DNA from: an uncultured Prevotella sp. | GTDB lineage: Bacteria; Bacteroidota; Bacteroidia; Bacteroidales; Bacteroidaceae | Direction of reading: 5' to 3' | DNA length: 20,089 nt | Assembly (NCBI GenBank): GCA_900543155.1 | Contig: UQQN01000041.1 | Span: 1-20,089, forward strand | Part shown: piece by piece, positions 6,800 to 15,255 of the stretch | Layout of the letters: every line of letters starts with the position of its first letter | Numbering within the stretch: position 1 is the stretch's first letter | The notes under the pieces: generated by a model | Database searches by the model: none | Told to the model about the DNA's origin: nothing | What the model saw: only the letters and a program-made list of their open reading frames with translations | Program-made: the position numbers and the translations under genes

Positions 6800-6839
6800 A
6801 AAAAAGGAGACAAGCTAAATGTATAGCGTCTCCTTTTTT
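6800..6839 (-). terminator. Intrinsic terminator of the guaB-ppi-surA group
   Basis: AAAAAAGGAGAC (6800-6811) pairs perfectly with GTCTCCTTTTTT (6828-6839), with additional GCTA/TAGC pairs (6814-6817 and 6824-6827) inside. On the minus strand the hairpin begins 20 nt after the SurA-like gene ends and finishes in a run of six U. This separates the operon from the yeiH-like gene. Confidence 0.88.
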
Positions 6840-6858
6840 GATATTTGCTAAGTATGAC

Positions 6859-8211
6859 TTATTTTACCCAACCCTTATACTTGAATTGACAATTACGCCA
6901 ATCAGGATTGATTCGGATATAGGTAGTATTGATTTTGTCTTGAATCCACTGCTCGATTTTTTCCTCGCTACGTTTAGCAATCACAACCTCGCGCAGCGTT
7001 TGAAAGTCCTCGGTCATATTCGCAGGATGTCCGTCAATACGATTTTTTAGCATCACCACAGCACATACTTCCTGACCTGATTTATTAGTCATGCGGAATG
7101 CACGTGACACTTCGCCCACCTTTAAGGTGTCAACCACCTTAGCCACATCTTGCGGAAGGTCTTTCATTTCAAAACGCGAACTAATAGACCCTGTTTGCAT
7201 ATTAGTATTCGCCATCAAGCCATGATTGTTGCGCGTATCCTTGTCGTCAGAGAGTGCAAGGGCAGCAGAATCAAACGTAAACTTTTTGTTGCGAATATCA
7301 TTGGCAATAGAGTCGAGACGAGCAATGCCACGCTGCATATCGGCCTCGTCAACACGCGGTTTGAGCAAAATATGGCGCACATTCACCTTGTCACCACGTT
7401 TGTCTATCAACTGAATGATATGGTATCCATATTCACTGCGCACAATCTTCGACACCTTTTTAGGGTCGTTCAGCGCAAAAGCTACATTGGCAAACTCTGG
7501 CACAAGTTGGTTGCGACCCATATAACCCAATTCACCACCATTACGCGCAGAACCATCCTCAGAATAGAACTTGGCAAGGGTTGAAAAATCTGCCTCACCT
7601 GAATTTACACGCTTAGCATAATCACGAAGTTGACCTTCGATGCGTTCTACCTCTGCACGCGATATGGCGGGTGTAGAAGTGATGATTTGCACCTCAACCT
7701 GCGTAGGGATAAAAGGCAAACTGTCTGTAGGCACGTTTTTAAAATACTCACGCACCTCAGCAGGGGTAGCCTTCACGTCCTTCGTCAACTTTTGGCGCAC
7801 GTCCTCAGCCATCATCTGTTCGCGATATTGCTTTTTCAAGTTTTCGCGCATTTGCGATATTGTTCTACCAGCCATCTGCTCGAGTGCCTCGCGCGAGCCA
7901 TAAGCCTGCGTAAGGTCGCTAATACGATTGTCTACGGCACGAATTACATCGGCTTCGCTAATCGTCACACTGTCTAATTCAGCTTGGTGTACAAACAATT
8001 TGCTAATGGCTAATTGCTCAGGAATCGTGCAATAAGGGTTGTCATAGGGCTGACCGTATGCCTCCGAACTAATGCGAGTTTCCTCCACATCCGAGAGCAA
8101 TATAGGTTCGTCACCTACCACCCAAATTACTTGATCTACCACATTAGTTTGCGCAACGCCCCACAAAGGCGCAGCAGCAACCAACAAGGCTAACCATATC
8201 TTCTTTGTCAT
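6859..8211 (-). CDS. SurA-like periplasmic peptidyl-prolyl isomerase/chaperone with two PPIC domains
   Basis: 450 residues with a signal peptide, MTKKIWLALLVAAAPLWGVAQ, so it acts in the periplasm. Order: SurA N-terminal chaperone region (about 22-165), first parvulin domain (about 172-272, with DFSTLAKFYSEDGSARNGGELGYMGRNQLVPEF and SEYGYHIIQL), second parvulin-like domain (about 277-390, starting VNVRHILLKPR), and a C-terminal helix. It probably assists outer-membrane protein folding. The second domain is less canonical: where the first has GYHII, it has EVCAVVMLKNR. It starts 12 nt after the upstream PPIase gene and is cotranscribed with it, ending at the terminator at 6800-6839. SurA itself is the closest named homologue, but Bacteroidales carry several such proteins. 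Confidence 0.9.
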   Translation of the reverse strand: MTKKIWLALLVAAAPLWGVAQTNVVDQVIWVVGDEPILLSDVEETRISSEAYGQPYDNPYCTIPEQLAISKLFVHQAELDSVTISEADVIRAVDNRISDLTQAYGSREALEQMAGRTISQMRENLKKQYREQMMAEDVRQKLTKDVKATPAEVREYFKNVPTDSLPFIPTQVEVQIITSTPAISRAEVERIEGQLRDYAKRVNSGEADFSTLAKFYSEDGSARNGGELGYMGRNQLVPEFANVAFALNDPKKVSKIVRSEYGYHIIQLIDKRGDKVNVRHILLKPRVDEADMQRGIARLDSIANDIRNKKFTFDSAALALSDDKDTRNNHGLMANTNMQTGSISSRFEMKDLPQDVAKVVDTLKVGEVSRAFRMTNKSGQEVCAVVMLKNRIDGHPANMTEDFQTLREVVIAKRSEEKIEQWIQDKINTTYIRINPDWRNCQFKYKGWVK

Positions 8212-8223
8212 AATGAAAAATGC

Positions 8224-9648
8224 TTATTTTACGGTCTTCAGCACGTCCTCGTTTACCGAGAAAGTAAACTGCTTACGCAACTTTTCTACCCAGTTCTTTT
8301 CGCATTCAGCCTGATAGTCACTGGTTACTTGTGCCTTCACGTCGAGGTATGACTTAGGCTGCTTCATTACCTTACCGCTTACGCCTGTCATCACATAACC
8401 TGTAGGAGTCTTGGCTTTAGCATCGGTTTTGAAGGCATAGGCATCAATCGTAGCATTCTCGCCCTGTGTGCAGAGATAAGGACCACTTACCGAAACCGTT
8501 ACAGAGTCTTTGTTAAACTGCTGTTTGAGTTCCTTGCGCCAATCGCCTTCGCCATACTTCTTCAATAATTTTTTTACAGCCTTAGCATTCTTAGCGTTTT
8601 TGCAATGGAATACGAAACCTTTGAAACGAGGCTTCTCCCACTTATAAGTATCCTTGTGGCTCTTATACCACTGCTCTAACCCCTTGGTGTCGGCAGCAGC
8701 TACATCCCATACCTCGCGCTTGCTCACTTCATAAAGCAACAAACCATCGTGATATTCTTGAATAAGATTGCGAAGGTCGCTGTTATTCTTTGACTGCTCC
8801 TCGGCTATTTGGTTATACACATCTTCGGGCGTAAGCTTGCCATTCGATGCTGCAACCATCTTTTTAACCTTGCTCTCAGCCGAAGCCTCATCAATATTTT
8901 GACGCTTCAGCATAGCCATAATTTCAGGCTTCAAGGTTTCGAACGAATCAAGCGACTTGCGGTTATCCATTTTAATAATATGATAACCAAAAGCTGAAAG
9001 CACAGGGGCTGAAACTTCGCCCACCTTCAGTGCATAAGCCGCATCCTCAAATTCTTTTACCAACTGACCAGGACCCACCATAGGCAACTTACCACCCTTG
9101 GTTGCACTACCTGGATCGCCCGAGTATTTACGTGCCATTTCAGCAAAGTCAGCACCATTCTTCACAGCATTGTAGATAGAATCTGCCAAATGCTTAGCCT
9201 GTTCACGTTCAGCATCCGAAGCCTTCTGTCCCAAACGAATCAAAATGTGCGAAGTTTCTATCAAGTCCTTGCCATTCAACTGCTTAAGTGTGTTGTCATA
9301 AACAAGGTGTGCAATAGAGTCGTTAAACGCTGTGTCTACCAAATAAGGAGTGAGTTGCATGTCGCGATAAGTGCAGAACTCCTTTTTAAAGCTCGACAAA
9401 GTATCGAGATGTGCTGCCTCGGCTGCTGCCACCTTCAACTTATAGTTGATAAACATGGGCACATATTCTTGCACCGTTTTCTTTTCTACGGCATCTTTTA
9501 CATTGCCATTTTTATGGAACGAATACTCAAATTCGCTCTTCGTAATCGGCTTGCCATTAACCACCATCAATACGGGGTCTGTAGCCGACTGCGCCCCAGC
9601 TGTAAGAGCCAGGGCGAAGAGGGTTGCTGTTATGATGTTTCTTTTCAT
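8224..9648 (-). CDS. Periplasmic PpiC-type peptidyl-prolyl isomerase
   Basis: 474 residues with a signal peptide, MKRNIITATLFALALTAGAQS. Residues 25-125 form the N-terminal helical region, with the start typical of such foldases (DPVLMVVNGKPITKSEFEYSF). One clear parvulin domain lies at about 130-230 (ETSHILIRLG, FAEMARKYSGDPGSATKGGKL, AFGYHIIKMDNRK). Residues 240-474 are lysine-rich and show no clear second parvulin domain; part may be a degenerate one or a substrate-binding region. It lies 12 nt upstream of the SurA-like gene and 164 nt downstream of guaB. The guaB gap contains a strongly structured segment (9674-9786). The role is probably envelope protein folding, by family. Confidence 0.88.
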   Translation of the reverse strand: MKRNIITATLFALALTAGAQSATDPVLMVVNGKPITKSEFEYSFHKNGNVKDAVEKKTVQEYVPMFINYKLKVAAAEAAHLDTLSSFKKEFCTYRDMQLTPYLVDTAFNDSIAHLVYDNTLKQLNGKDLIETSHILIRLGQKASDAEREQAKHLADSIYNAVKNGADFAEMARKYSGDPGSATKGGKLPMVGPGQLVKEFEDAAYALKVGEVSAPVLSAFGYHIIKMDNRKSLDSFETLKPEIMAMLKRQNIDEASAESKVKKMVAASNGKLTPEDVYNQIAEEQSKNNSDLRNLIQEYHDGLLLYEVSKREVWDVAAADTKGLEQWYKSHKDTYKWEKPRFKGFVFHCKNAKNAKAVKKLLKKYGEGDWRKELKQQFNKDSVTVSVSGPYLCTQGENATIDAYAFKTDAKAKTPTGYVMTGVSGKVMKQPKSYLDVKAQVTSDYQAECEKNWVEKLRKQFTFSVNEDVLKTVK

Positions 9649-9673
9649 ATTCTAAATAGATTGCAAAAACGCA

Positions 9674-9786
9674 AAATATGCTAATGTAGCAATGTGCCTA
9701 CATGAAGACTATATGTCTATAAAGAAGTGTTTAACACTGCTACAGACACTACGAGTGCATGGGCAAACTGACACATTAGCATATTT
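9674..9786 (-). ncRNA. Possible structured leader RNA between guaB and the PPIase gene
   Basis: On the minus strand a closing stem of 14 bp (9773-9786 with 9674-9687) encloses a second stem of 7 bp with one G-U (9735-9741 with 9688-9694), stacked directly on it on the 3' side, plus smaller hairpins such as CACT-CGT-AGTG, AGTG-TTAAA-CACT and AGAC-ATATA-GTCT. The pattern suggests a multi-branch junction. The outer stem is followed by TGCGTTTTT, so it could be a terminator or regulated leader. It matches no riboswitch class that I recognise. Only the pairing is observed. Confidence 0.4.
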
Positions 9787-9812
9787 GCATTAGGGGAAAT
9801 TCAATAAAAATA

Positions 9813-11297
9813 TTATTCTCCCGGACGGCTATAGTTAGGAGCCTCGCTTGTAATTGTGATGTCGTGCGGATGGCTTTCGAGTACACCTGCACCTGTGATA
9901 CGAGCAAACTTAGCATCGTGCAACTTCTCGATAGTTGCAGCACCGCAATAACCCATACCTGAGCGCAAACCACCTACCATCTGGTAGATTACCTCTTGTA
10001 CAGAGCCTTTGTAAGGAACACGACCAGCGATTCCCTCGGGAACGAGTTTCTTCACTTCCTTTACATTGCCTTGGAAGTAACGGTCTTTTGAACCATTCTC
10101 CATAGCTTCGAGCGAACCCATACCACGGTAAGTCTTAAACTTACGACCGTTAAAGATTACAGTTTCGCCGGGGCTTTCTTCAGTACCAGCTACAAGCGAA
10201 CCAATCATTACACTGTAACCACCAGCTGCCAAAGCCTTAACCACGTCGCCAGAGTAGCGCAAACCACCATCAGCAATCAAAGGTACACCTGTGCCCTTCA
10301 AAGCACAAGCTACATCGTATACGGCTGAAAGCTGAGGTACACCCACGCCTGCAACCACACGAGTCGTACAGATTGAACCCGGACCGATACCTACCTTAAT
10401 GGCATCTGCACCAGCATCAACCAACATGCGAGCAGCATCACCTGTAGCCACATTACCTACTACAATATCAACACCCGTAAAGTTTGCCTTAGCCTCTTTG
10501 AGCTTTTCAATCACAAACTTTGAGTGACCATGTGCAGTATCAATTACAATGGCATCTGCACCAGCCTGAATCAAGGCTTCCATGCGCTGCATTGTATCGG
10601 CTGTAACACCTACACCAGCAGCTACGCGCAAACGGCCCTTAGCATCTTTACAAGCCATGGGTTTATCCTTTGCCTTTGTAATATCTTTATATGTAATAAG
10701 ACCCACAAGGTGACCATCTTTGTCTACAACGGGGAGCTTTTCAATTTTATTTTCTTGCAAAATCTGTGCAGCAGCGAGCAAATCGGTTTGTTGAGTGGTA
10801 GTAACCAAGTTTTCTTTGGTCATTACTTCATCAATACGCTTGTCGAGTTGACGTTCAAAACGGAGGTCACGGTTCGTTACGATACCTACTAAGTGCATTT
10901 CGTCGTCTACAACGGGGATACCACCAATGTGATATTCGCACATCAAGTCGAGTGCATCCTTTACAGTCTTGTAACGCTTGATAGTTACGGGGTCGTAAAT
11001 CATACCATTTTCGGCACGCTTCACGATAGCAACCTGACGGGCTTGGTCTTCAATGCTCATATTCTTATGAATCACACCAATACCACCCTCACGAGCAATG
11101 GCAATAGCCATAGTCGATTCGGTCACAGTGTCCATAGCGGCTGTTACAAAGGGAATCTGCAAATCAATATTGCGAGAAAACTTTGTAGCCAATGACACTG
11201 TGCGAGGAAGCACGTCAGAATAAGCGGGAACTAAAAGGACGTCGTCAAACGTGAGACCGTCCATAACGATTTTGTCAGCAATAAAATCAGAAGTCAT
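9813..11297 (-). CDS. guaB: IMP dehydrogenase
   Basis: Converts IMP to XMP with NAD+, the committed step to guanine nucleotides, in the cytosol. From the ATG at 11297 it has 494 residues, normal for the family. The catalytic TIM barrel holds Cys310 in GIGPGSICTTR, the IMP-binding IADGGLRYSGD (341-351) and the flap with KDRYFQ (404-409). Two CBS domains lie at about 101-150 and 160-210. An upstream GTG at 11321 would add eight residues but lies upstream of the transcription start expected from the promoter at 11323-11353, so the shorter start is preferred. It is followed by two periplasmic foldase genes on the same strand. Confidence 0.96.
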   Translation of the reverse strand: MTSDFIADKIVMDGLTFDDVLLVPAYSDVLPRTVSLATKFSRNIDLQIPFVTAAMDTVTESTMAIAIAREGGIGVIHKNMSIEDQARQVAIVKRAENGMIYDPVTIKRYKTVKDALDLMCEYHIGGIPVVDDEMHLVGIVTNRDLRFERQLDKRIDEVMTKENLVTTTQQTDLLAAAQILQENKIEKLPVVDKDGHLVGLITYKDITKAKDKPMACKDAKGRLRVAAGVGVTADTMQRMEALIQAGADAIVIDTAHGHSKFVIEKLKEAKANFTGVDIVVGNVATGDAARMLVDAGADAIKVGIGPGSICTTRVVAGVGVPQLSAVYDVACALKGTGVPLIADGGLRYSGDVVKALAAGGYSVMIGSLVAGTEESPGETVIFNGRKFKTYRGMGSLEAMENGSKDRYFQGNVKEVKKLVPEGIAGRVPYKGSVQEVIYQMVGGLRSGMGYCGAATIEKLHDAKFARITGAGVLESHPHDITITSEAPNYSRPGE

Positions 11298-11322
11298 ACT
11301 AAGTCGGGATTTTAATTGCACG

Positions 11323-11353
11323 CAAAATTACGCAATTCTTTCGTTTCTTGCAA
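11323..11353 (-). promoter_or_regulatory. guaB promoter, TTG-N20-TAATTTTG
   Basis: On the minus strand TAATTTTG (11323-11330) fits the Bacteroidetes -7 box, and TTG (11351-11353) lies 20 nt upstream as a -33 box. Transcription would begin near 11316, leaving a leader of about 20 nt before the ATG at 11297. Confidence 0.6.
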
Positions 11354-11446
11354 TGTACGCAGCTATTTTTTTTATTTTTTTATGCCGATTCGAAGTTTTA
11401 GGTACACCCTTTCGTTTTTTTCGGCTCACATTGCCTATAAAACAAA

Positions 11447-11492
11447 ATGTAAGATTTTCAAACCCCATCACTGAGATTTAAAAATCTTACAT
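11447..11492 (-). terminator. Terminator hairpin after the M48 protease gene
   Basis: ATGTAAGATTTT (11447-11458) pairs perfectly with AAAATCTTACAT (11481-11492) across a 22-nt loop. On the minus strand it begins 14 nt after the protease stop and is followed by TTTGTTTTA. The long loop and AT-rich stem make it of moderate strength. Confidence 0.6.
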
Positions 11493-11505
11493 AACTCTTT
11501 AATGC

Positions 11506-12447
11506 TTACTTTTTCTTAGTAGTCTTTTTTGCTACAGATTTCTTTGAACTTGTAGTTTTCTTTTTTGCGGTAGACTTCTTTTTGGTAGATGACTTTTTAG
11601 TAGTAGTCTTTGACGTTGTGGTTGTGGCTACAGGCTTATAATATTTTTGCGCTGTAGGAAGCCACTTCTTAATATTCGCAATACGCTTTTCATCTGAGGG
11701 GTGATCGCTTAAGAAAGCAAGCTTGCTACTTTGTGAGTTTGCTGCCATGCGTTGCCAAAAGTTCACTGCCACACTTGGGTCATAACCCGCCATAGCAGCA
11801 AAGACCAAACCCATGTAGTCCGCTTCGCTCTCGTTATCGCGTGAGTATTTCAGCGAGCCCAATTTTGAACCCAACGAAAAGGCTGTTTGTGTAAGAATAG
11901 AGGTTGTAGTACTTGCACCCGAAACACCAAGCACAGCACCAAGCAACTTAGCACTCATATTTTGTTTTACTTGCGTACTAAGTTGTTCTGCCGAATGCTT
12001 TGCCACAGCATGGGCAATTTCGTGACCGAGCACAACAGCAAGTGATGCCTCATCTTTTGTAACAGGCAACAAACCTTCGTAAACCACAATCTTACCACCT
12101 GGCATACAGAAGGCATTAGCACTGTTATCTTGCACAAGATTGAACTCCCAGCTATAATTCTGAATAGCATCCATACGGTTGGTTTGCTTCAGATAAGTTT
12201 CTACGGCTGTTGCCAAGCGCGACCCTACCCTTTTTACCATGGCTGTTTGAGTAGCATTGGTCGACAATTTAGCCGACGTCAAATAGCTCTTATATTCCTT
12301 TTCGCTAAGGCTGAGCACTTGTTCATCGCTCACCCAAAGTCTTACTTTTCGTCCTGTTACAGGCACTGTAAACTTGCTCTGTGCATTCGCTATGGGAGCT
12401 GCCATCAGCAACATCAAAGCAAAGAGCAAAAACTTAATTTTTTTCAT
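11506..12447 (-). CDS. M48-family zinc metalloprotease with a Lys/Ser/Thr-rich tail
   Basis: 313 residues. A signal peptide (MKKIKFLLFALMLLMAAPIANAQS) sends it to the periplasm; there is no lipobox cysteine. The zinc site is HEIAH (142-146) with the third ligand Glu208 in ESEADYMG, as in M48 peptidases of the BepA/LoiP/YggG type. By family it probably degrades misfolded envelope proteins. The last 39 residues (275-313) consist only of Thr, Lys, Ser, Ala and Val, highly basic and presumably disordered; this is not part of the usual M48 fold and could bind polyanions or the cell wall. It is a single minus-strand gene bounded by hairpins at 12467-12501 and 11447-11492. No clear promoter is seen. 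Confidence 0.9.
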   Translation of the reverse strand: MKKIKFLLFALMLLMAAPIANAQSKFTVPVTGRKVRLWVSDEQVLSLSEKEYKSYLTSAKLSTNATQTAMVKRVGSRLATAVETYLKQTNRMDAIQNYSWEFNLVQDNSANAFCMPGGKIVVYEGLLPVTKDEASLAVVLGHEIAHAVAKHSAEQLSTQVKQNMSAKLLGAVLGVSGASTTTSILTQTAFSLGSKLGSLKYSRDNESEADYMGLVFAAMAGYDPSVAVNFWQRMAANSQSSKLAFLSDHPSDEKRIANIKKWLPTAQKYYKPVATTTTSKTTTKKSSTKKKSTAKKKTTSSKKSVAKKTTKKK

Positions 12448-12466
12448 ATCTCACTCTGTTTAAAGA

Positions 12467-12501
12467 CAAGACCACCCCTTATGTTTTTAGGAGTGGTCTT
12501 G
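12467..12501 (-). terminator. Terminator hairpin after glgP
   Basis: CAAGACCACCCCT (12467-12479) pairs with AGGAGTGGTCTTG (12489-12501) with one mismatch that becomes a U-G pair in the minus-strand RNA; the loop is 9 nt. It lies 34 nt after the phosphorylase stop. The following TCTTTAAAC is only weakly U-rich. Confidence 0.6.
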
Positions 12502-12534
12502 AATATTTCAATAATTCAAACTATGCGTTGTGTA

Positions 12535-15165
12535 TTAGTTGAACCAACGTACATAGCAGAAGTCCTGACGGTTAGGCAGGTTCTTGTTCTTAGGATACAT
12601 ACGGTAAGCAACCTTGTATGAACCAGCGAGGTCTAAGCTACCCGTAAGTTCAAAGGTATAGAGGTTGCCCTCATGCTTAACCACATTCATAGGCATTACT
12701 TCGTGGATGCTTTCGTTGCCATCAGTACCTGTAATAATCACCAAGTCAATGCCGATAGCATCGTCAAGACCCTGTTCGTCTACAACGTGCTTCACAGTAA
12801 ATTCCTTACCGCTAACGAGTGTACCATTTTGGAGGTTCTCGCTACGTTCTGAACTTACTACGCGGATATTGTCCCAACGCTGTGCCACGCTTTCCTTCCA
12901 AGCAGCAATGCTCTTAGCAAGCTGATTTTCGTTGGCAGCAAGTGTCTTGAAACGAGCTGCTTCAGGATTGTAGAAGCGATCGTAGTAATCGTCGAGCTGA
13001 CGCTTCATAGTATACTGCGGTGCAATGCAAGCAATAGAATTCTTCACAGTGCGTACCCAGTTTTCTGAGTAGCCCTTACGGTTGCGTGCATAATAGAGAG
13101 GAATAATTTCCTGCTCAAGCATAGAGTAGATTGTAGAAGCATCAAGCTTATCCTGATAACCTTGGTTCTGATAAGTGCGACGATCGGTCAATGCCCAACC
13201 TGCACCTTCACGATAACCTTCATACCACCAACCATCGAGTACGCTGAGGTTTACAACACCGTTCATCAATGCCTTTTCACCTGAAGTACCTGATGCCTCG
13301 AGAGGACGAGTCGGAGTATTCATCCAGATATCAACACCCGAAACAAGGCGACGTGCCAACTGCATGTCGTAGTTATCGAGGAAGAGAATCTTACCCATGA
13401 ACTCAGGACGCTGAGAAATTTCATAGATCTTCTTAATCAAGCCCTGACCAGCACCATCAGCGGGGTGTGCCTTACCTGCAAAGAGGAATTGTACGGGGTA
13501 GTCGGGATTGTTAACAATCTTAGCCAAGCGATCGAGGTCTGAGAAGAGGAGGTGTGCACGTTTGTAAGTAGCGAAACGACGAGCGAAACCAATCAACAAA
13601 GCGTTGGGGTTAATCTTGTCGAGGAGGCTTACAACCAATGAGGGGTCACCCTGGTTGCGGAGCCAGTTTTCACGGAAACGAGCACGGATATAGTCAATCA
13701 ACTTGTTCTTCAAAGTTACACGTGTGTTCCAGATAACTTCATCGGGCACATTGTAAATCTTTTCCCAAATCTTACCATTGCTCTGGTCGTGGATGTATTC
13801 CTTACCAAGATACTTGGCATAAACAGCCTGCCATTCCTTAGCACACCATGTGGGGAAGTGCACACCATTGGTTACATAACCTACATGGCTTTCTTCGGGA
13901 TGGGGGTTGTAGATATCGAACCATTCGTCGTGGCTACGTTCAGCGTGATCAAGGCGCTCTTCGGCAGGCATATAACCCGGCCAAATGCCCTTAAACATCT
14001 GCTGACTTACGCGACCATGGAGCCAACTCACACCATTAACTTCCTGACAAGTCTTGCAGAGGAAGGTTGACATACAGAACTTCTCGCCCTTATCATCGGG
14101 GTTAGTACGACCCAAGCCCATGAAGTCGTCCCAAGAGATACCAAGGCGACCGGGGAACTGGTTCATATACTTATTGAAGAGACCTTCGTCAAAGTAGTCG
14201 TGACCTGCGGGTACGGGAGTGTGAACCGTGTAGAGTGAAGAAGCACGAACGAGTTCGAGAGCTTCGTCAAAGCTCATGCCACTTTCAACATAGTCAACCA
14301 AACGCTGTACGTTGCAAAGTGCTGCGTGACCTTCGTTGCAGTGGTAAATATCTTTCTTGATGCCGAGTTGCTTGAGGGCAAGCATACCACCAATACCGAG
14401 CAAATATTCTTGCTTGATACGGTTTTCCCAGTCACCACCATAGAGTGAGTGTGTGATGCGGCGGTCGAACTCTGAGTTCAACTCGTTATCAGTGTCGAGC
14501 AAGTAGAGCTTAATACGACCTACGTTAGCTACCCAAAGAGCAGCGTGAACCATGAAGTTGGGGTAAGGCACATCTACAATTACTTGGTTGCCATCCTTGT
14601 CGAGTACACGTTCAATGGGGAGACTGTCAAAGTCTTGAGCCTCGTAGTTAGCAATCTGCTGACCATCCATTGAAAGTGTTTGGCTAAAGTAACCATAACG
14701 ATAGAGGAAACCTACGGCACACATATCCACGTTGCTATCTGAAGCCTCCTTCAAATAGTCACCAGCGAGGATACCAAGACCACCTGAATAGATCTTCAAT
14801 ACGTGGTTCAAACCATACTCCATGCAGAAGTAAGCTACAGAAGCACGCTTAGGATTAGGCTTCACATCCATATACTTACGGAAGTCGCCATACACCTTGT
14901 CCATGCGGGCAATGATTTCATCGTCCTTCGAAAGCTCAATCAAGCGTTCGTAGTCGATACTGCGAAGCAATTCGATAGGGTTCTTGTTTACCTTCTTCCA
15001 GAGATCATCATCGAGGCTTGCAAAAAGTTGCAAAGCTTCAGTGTTCCAAGACCACCAAAGGTTGTGGGCCAATTCGTCCAATTTCTTCAATGCTTCGGGA
15101 ATGTGGCTCTTTACGTTAACCACCTTCCACGAAGGCTGGTTGGCATTGCTAATTTTAATGTTCAT
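12535..15165 (-). CDS. glgP: Alpha-glucan (glycogen) phosphorylase, GT35
   Basis: Phosphorolyses alpha-1,4-glucan ends to glucose-1-phosphate in the cytosol, using PLP. At 876 residues it belongs to the short alpha-glucan phosphorylase subfamily that carries an extra N-terminal domain (DUF3417-like, about 1-110, HNLWWSWNTEAL). AYFCMEYGL, YSGGLGILAGDYLKEASD (126-143) and CNEGHAA (276-282) are subfamily features. The PLP lysine is Lys631 in EASGTSGEKALMNG; many relatives have Met where Glu630 stands. LFAGKAHPAD (561-570) is part of the phosphate and substrate site. A C-terminal beta-type region follows residue 740. It is 90 nt downstream of glycogen synthase and has no promoter of its own that I can see, so cotranscription is likely: synthesis and breakdown enzymes are paired. 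Confidence 0.94.
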   Translation of the reverse strand: MNIKISNANQPSWKVVNVKSHIPEALKKLDELAHNLWWSWNTEALQLFASLDDDLWKKVNKNPIELLRSIDYERLIELSKDDEIIARMDKVYGDFRKYMDVKPNPKRASVAYFCMEYGLNHVLKIYSGGLGILAGDYLKEASDSNVDMCAVGFLYRYGYFSQTLSMDGQQIANYEAQDFDSLPIERVLDKDGNQVIVDVPYPNFMVHAALWVANVGRIKLYLLDTDNELNSEFDRRITHSLYGGDWENRIKQEYLLGIGGMLALKQLGIKKDIYHCNEGHAALCNVQRLVDYVESGMSFDEALELVRASSLYTVHTPVPAGHDYFDEGLFNKYMNQFPGRLGISWDDFMGLGRTNPDDKGEKFCMSTFLCKTCQEVNGVSWLHGRVSQQMFKGIWPGYMPAEERLDHAERSHDEWFDIYNPHPEESHVGYVTNGVHFPTWCAKEWQAVYAKYLGKEYIHDQSNGKIWEKIYNVPDEVIWNTRVTLKNKLIDYIRARFRENWLRNQGDPSLVVSLLDKINPNALLIGFARRFATYKRAHLLFSDLDRLAKIVNNPDYPVQFLFAGKAHPADGAGQGLIKKIYEISQRPEFMGKILFLDNYDMQLARRLVSGVDIWMNTPTRPLEASGTSGEKALMNGVVNLSVLDGWWYEGYREGAGWALTDRRTYQNQGYQDKLDASTIYSMLEQEIIPLYYARNRKGYSENWVRTVKNSIACIAPQYTMKRQLDDYYDRFYNPEAARFKTLAANENQLAKSIAAWKESVAQRWDNIRVVSSERSENLQNGTLVSGKEFTVKHVVDEQGLDDAIGIDLVIITGTDGNESIHEVMPMNVVKHEGNLYTFELTGSLDLAGSYKVAYRMYPKNKNLPNRQDFCYVRWFN

Positions 15166-15255
15166 TGGGTTTTATGTTTTATAATTTATTTTTCTGTTTA
15201 TTCAGGAGAGAACAACCATGCGGTTTTAACCATATTGGCGCATTCGCTACCGATA

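Noticed and set aside
9446..9684. Plus-strand open frames opposite the PPIase signal-peptide end
   Set aside because: They are antisense to a clear signal peptide and foldase start; composition shows no protein-like motif.
12130..12621. 163-codon plus-strand open frame over the M48 start, the intergenic hairpin and the glgP end
   Set aside because: It crosses two confident genes and a terminator on the other strand. The translation is Cys/His-rich nonsense.
15166..15255. An 11-codon minus-strand ORF (MVKTAWLFSPE) between glycogen synthase and glgP
   Set aside because: It is too short to tell from chance; no promoter and no recognisable peptide family.
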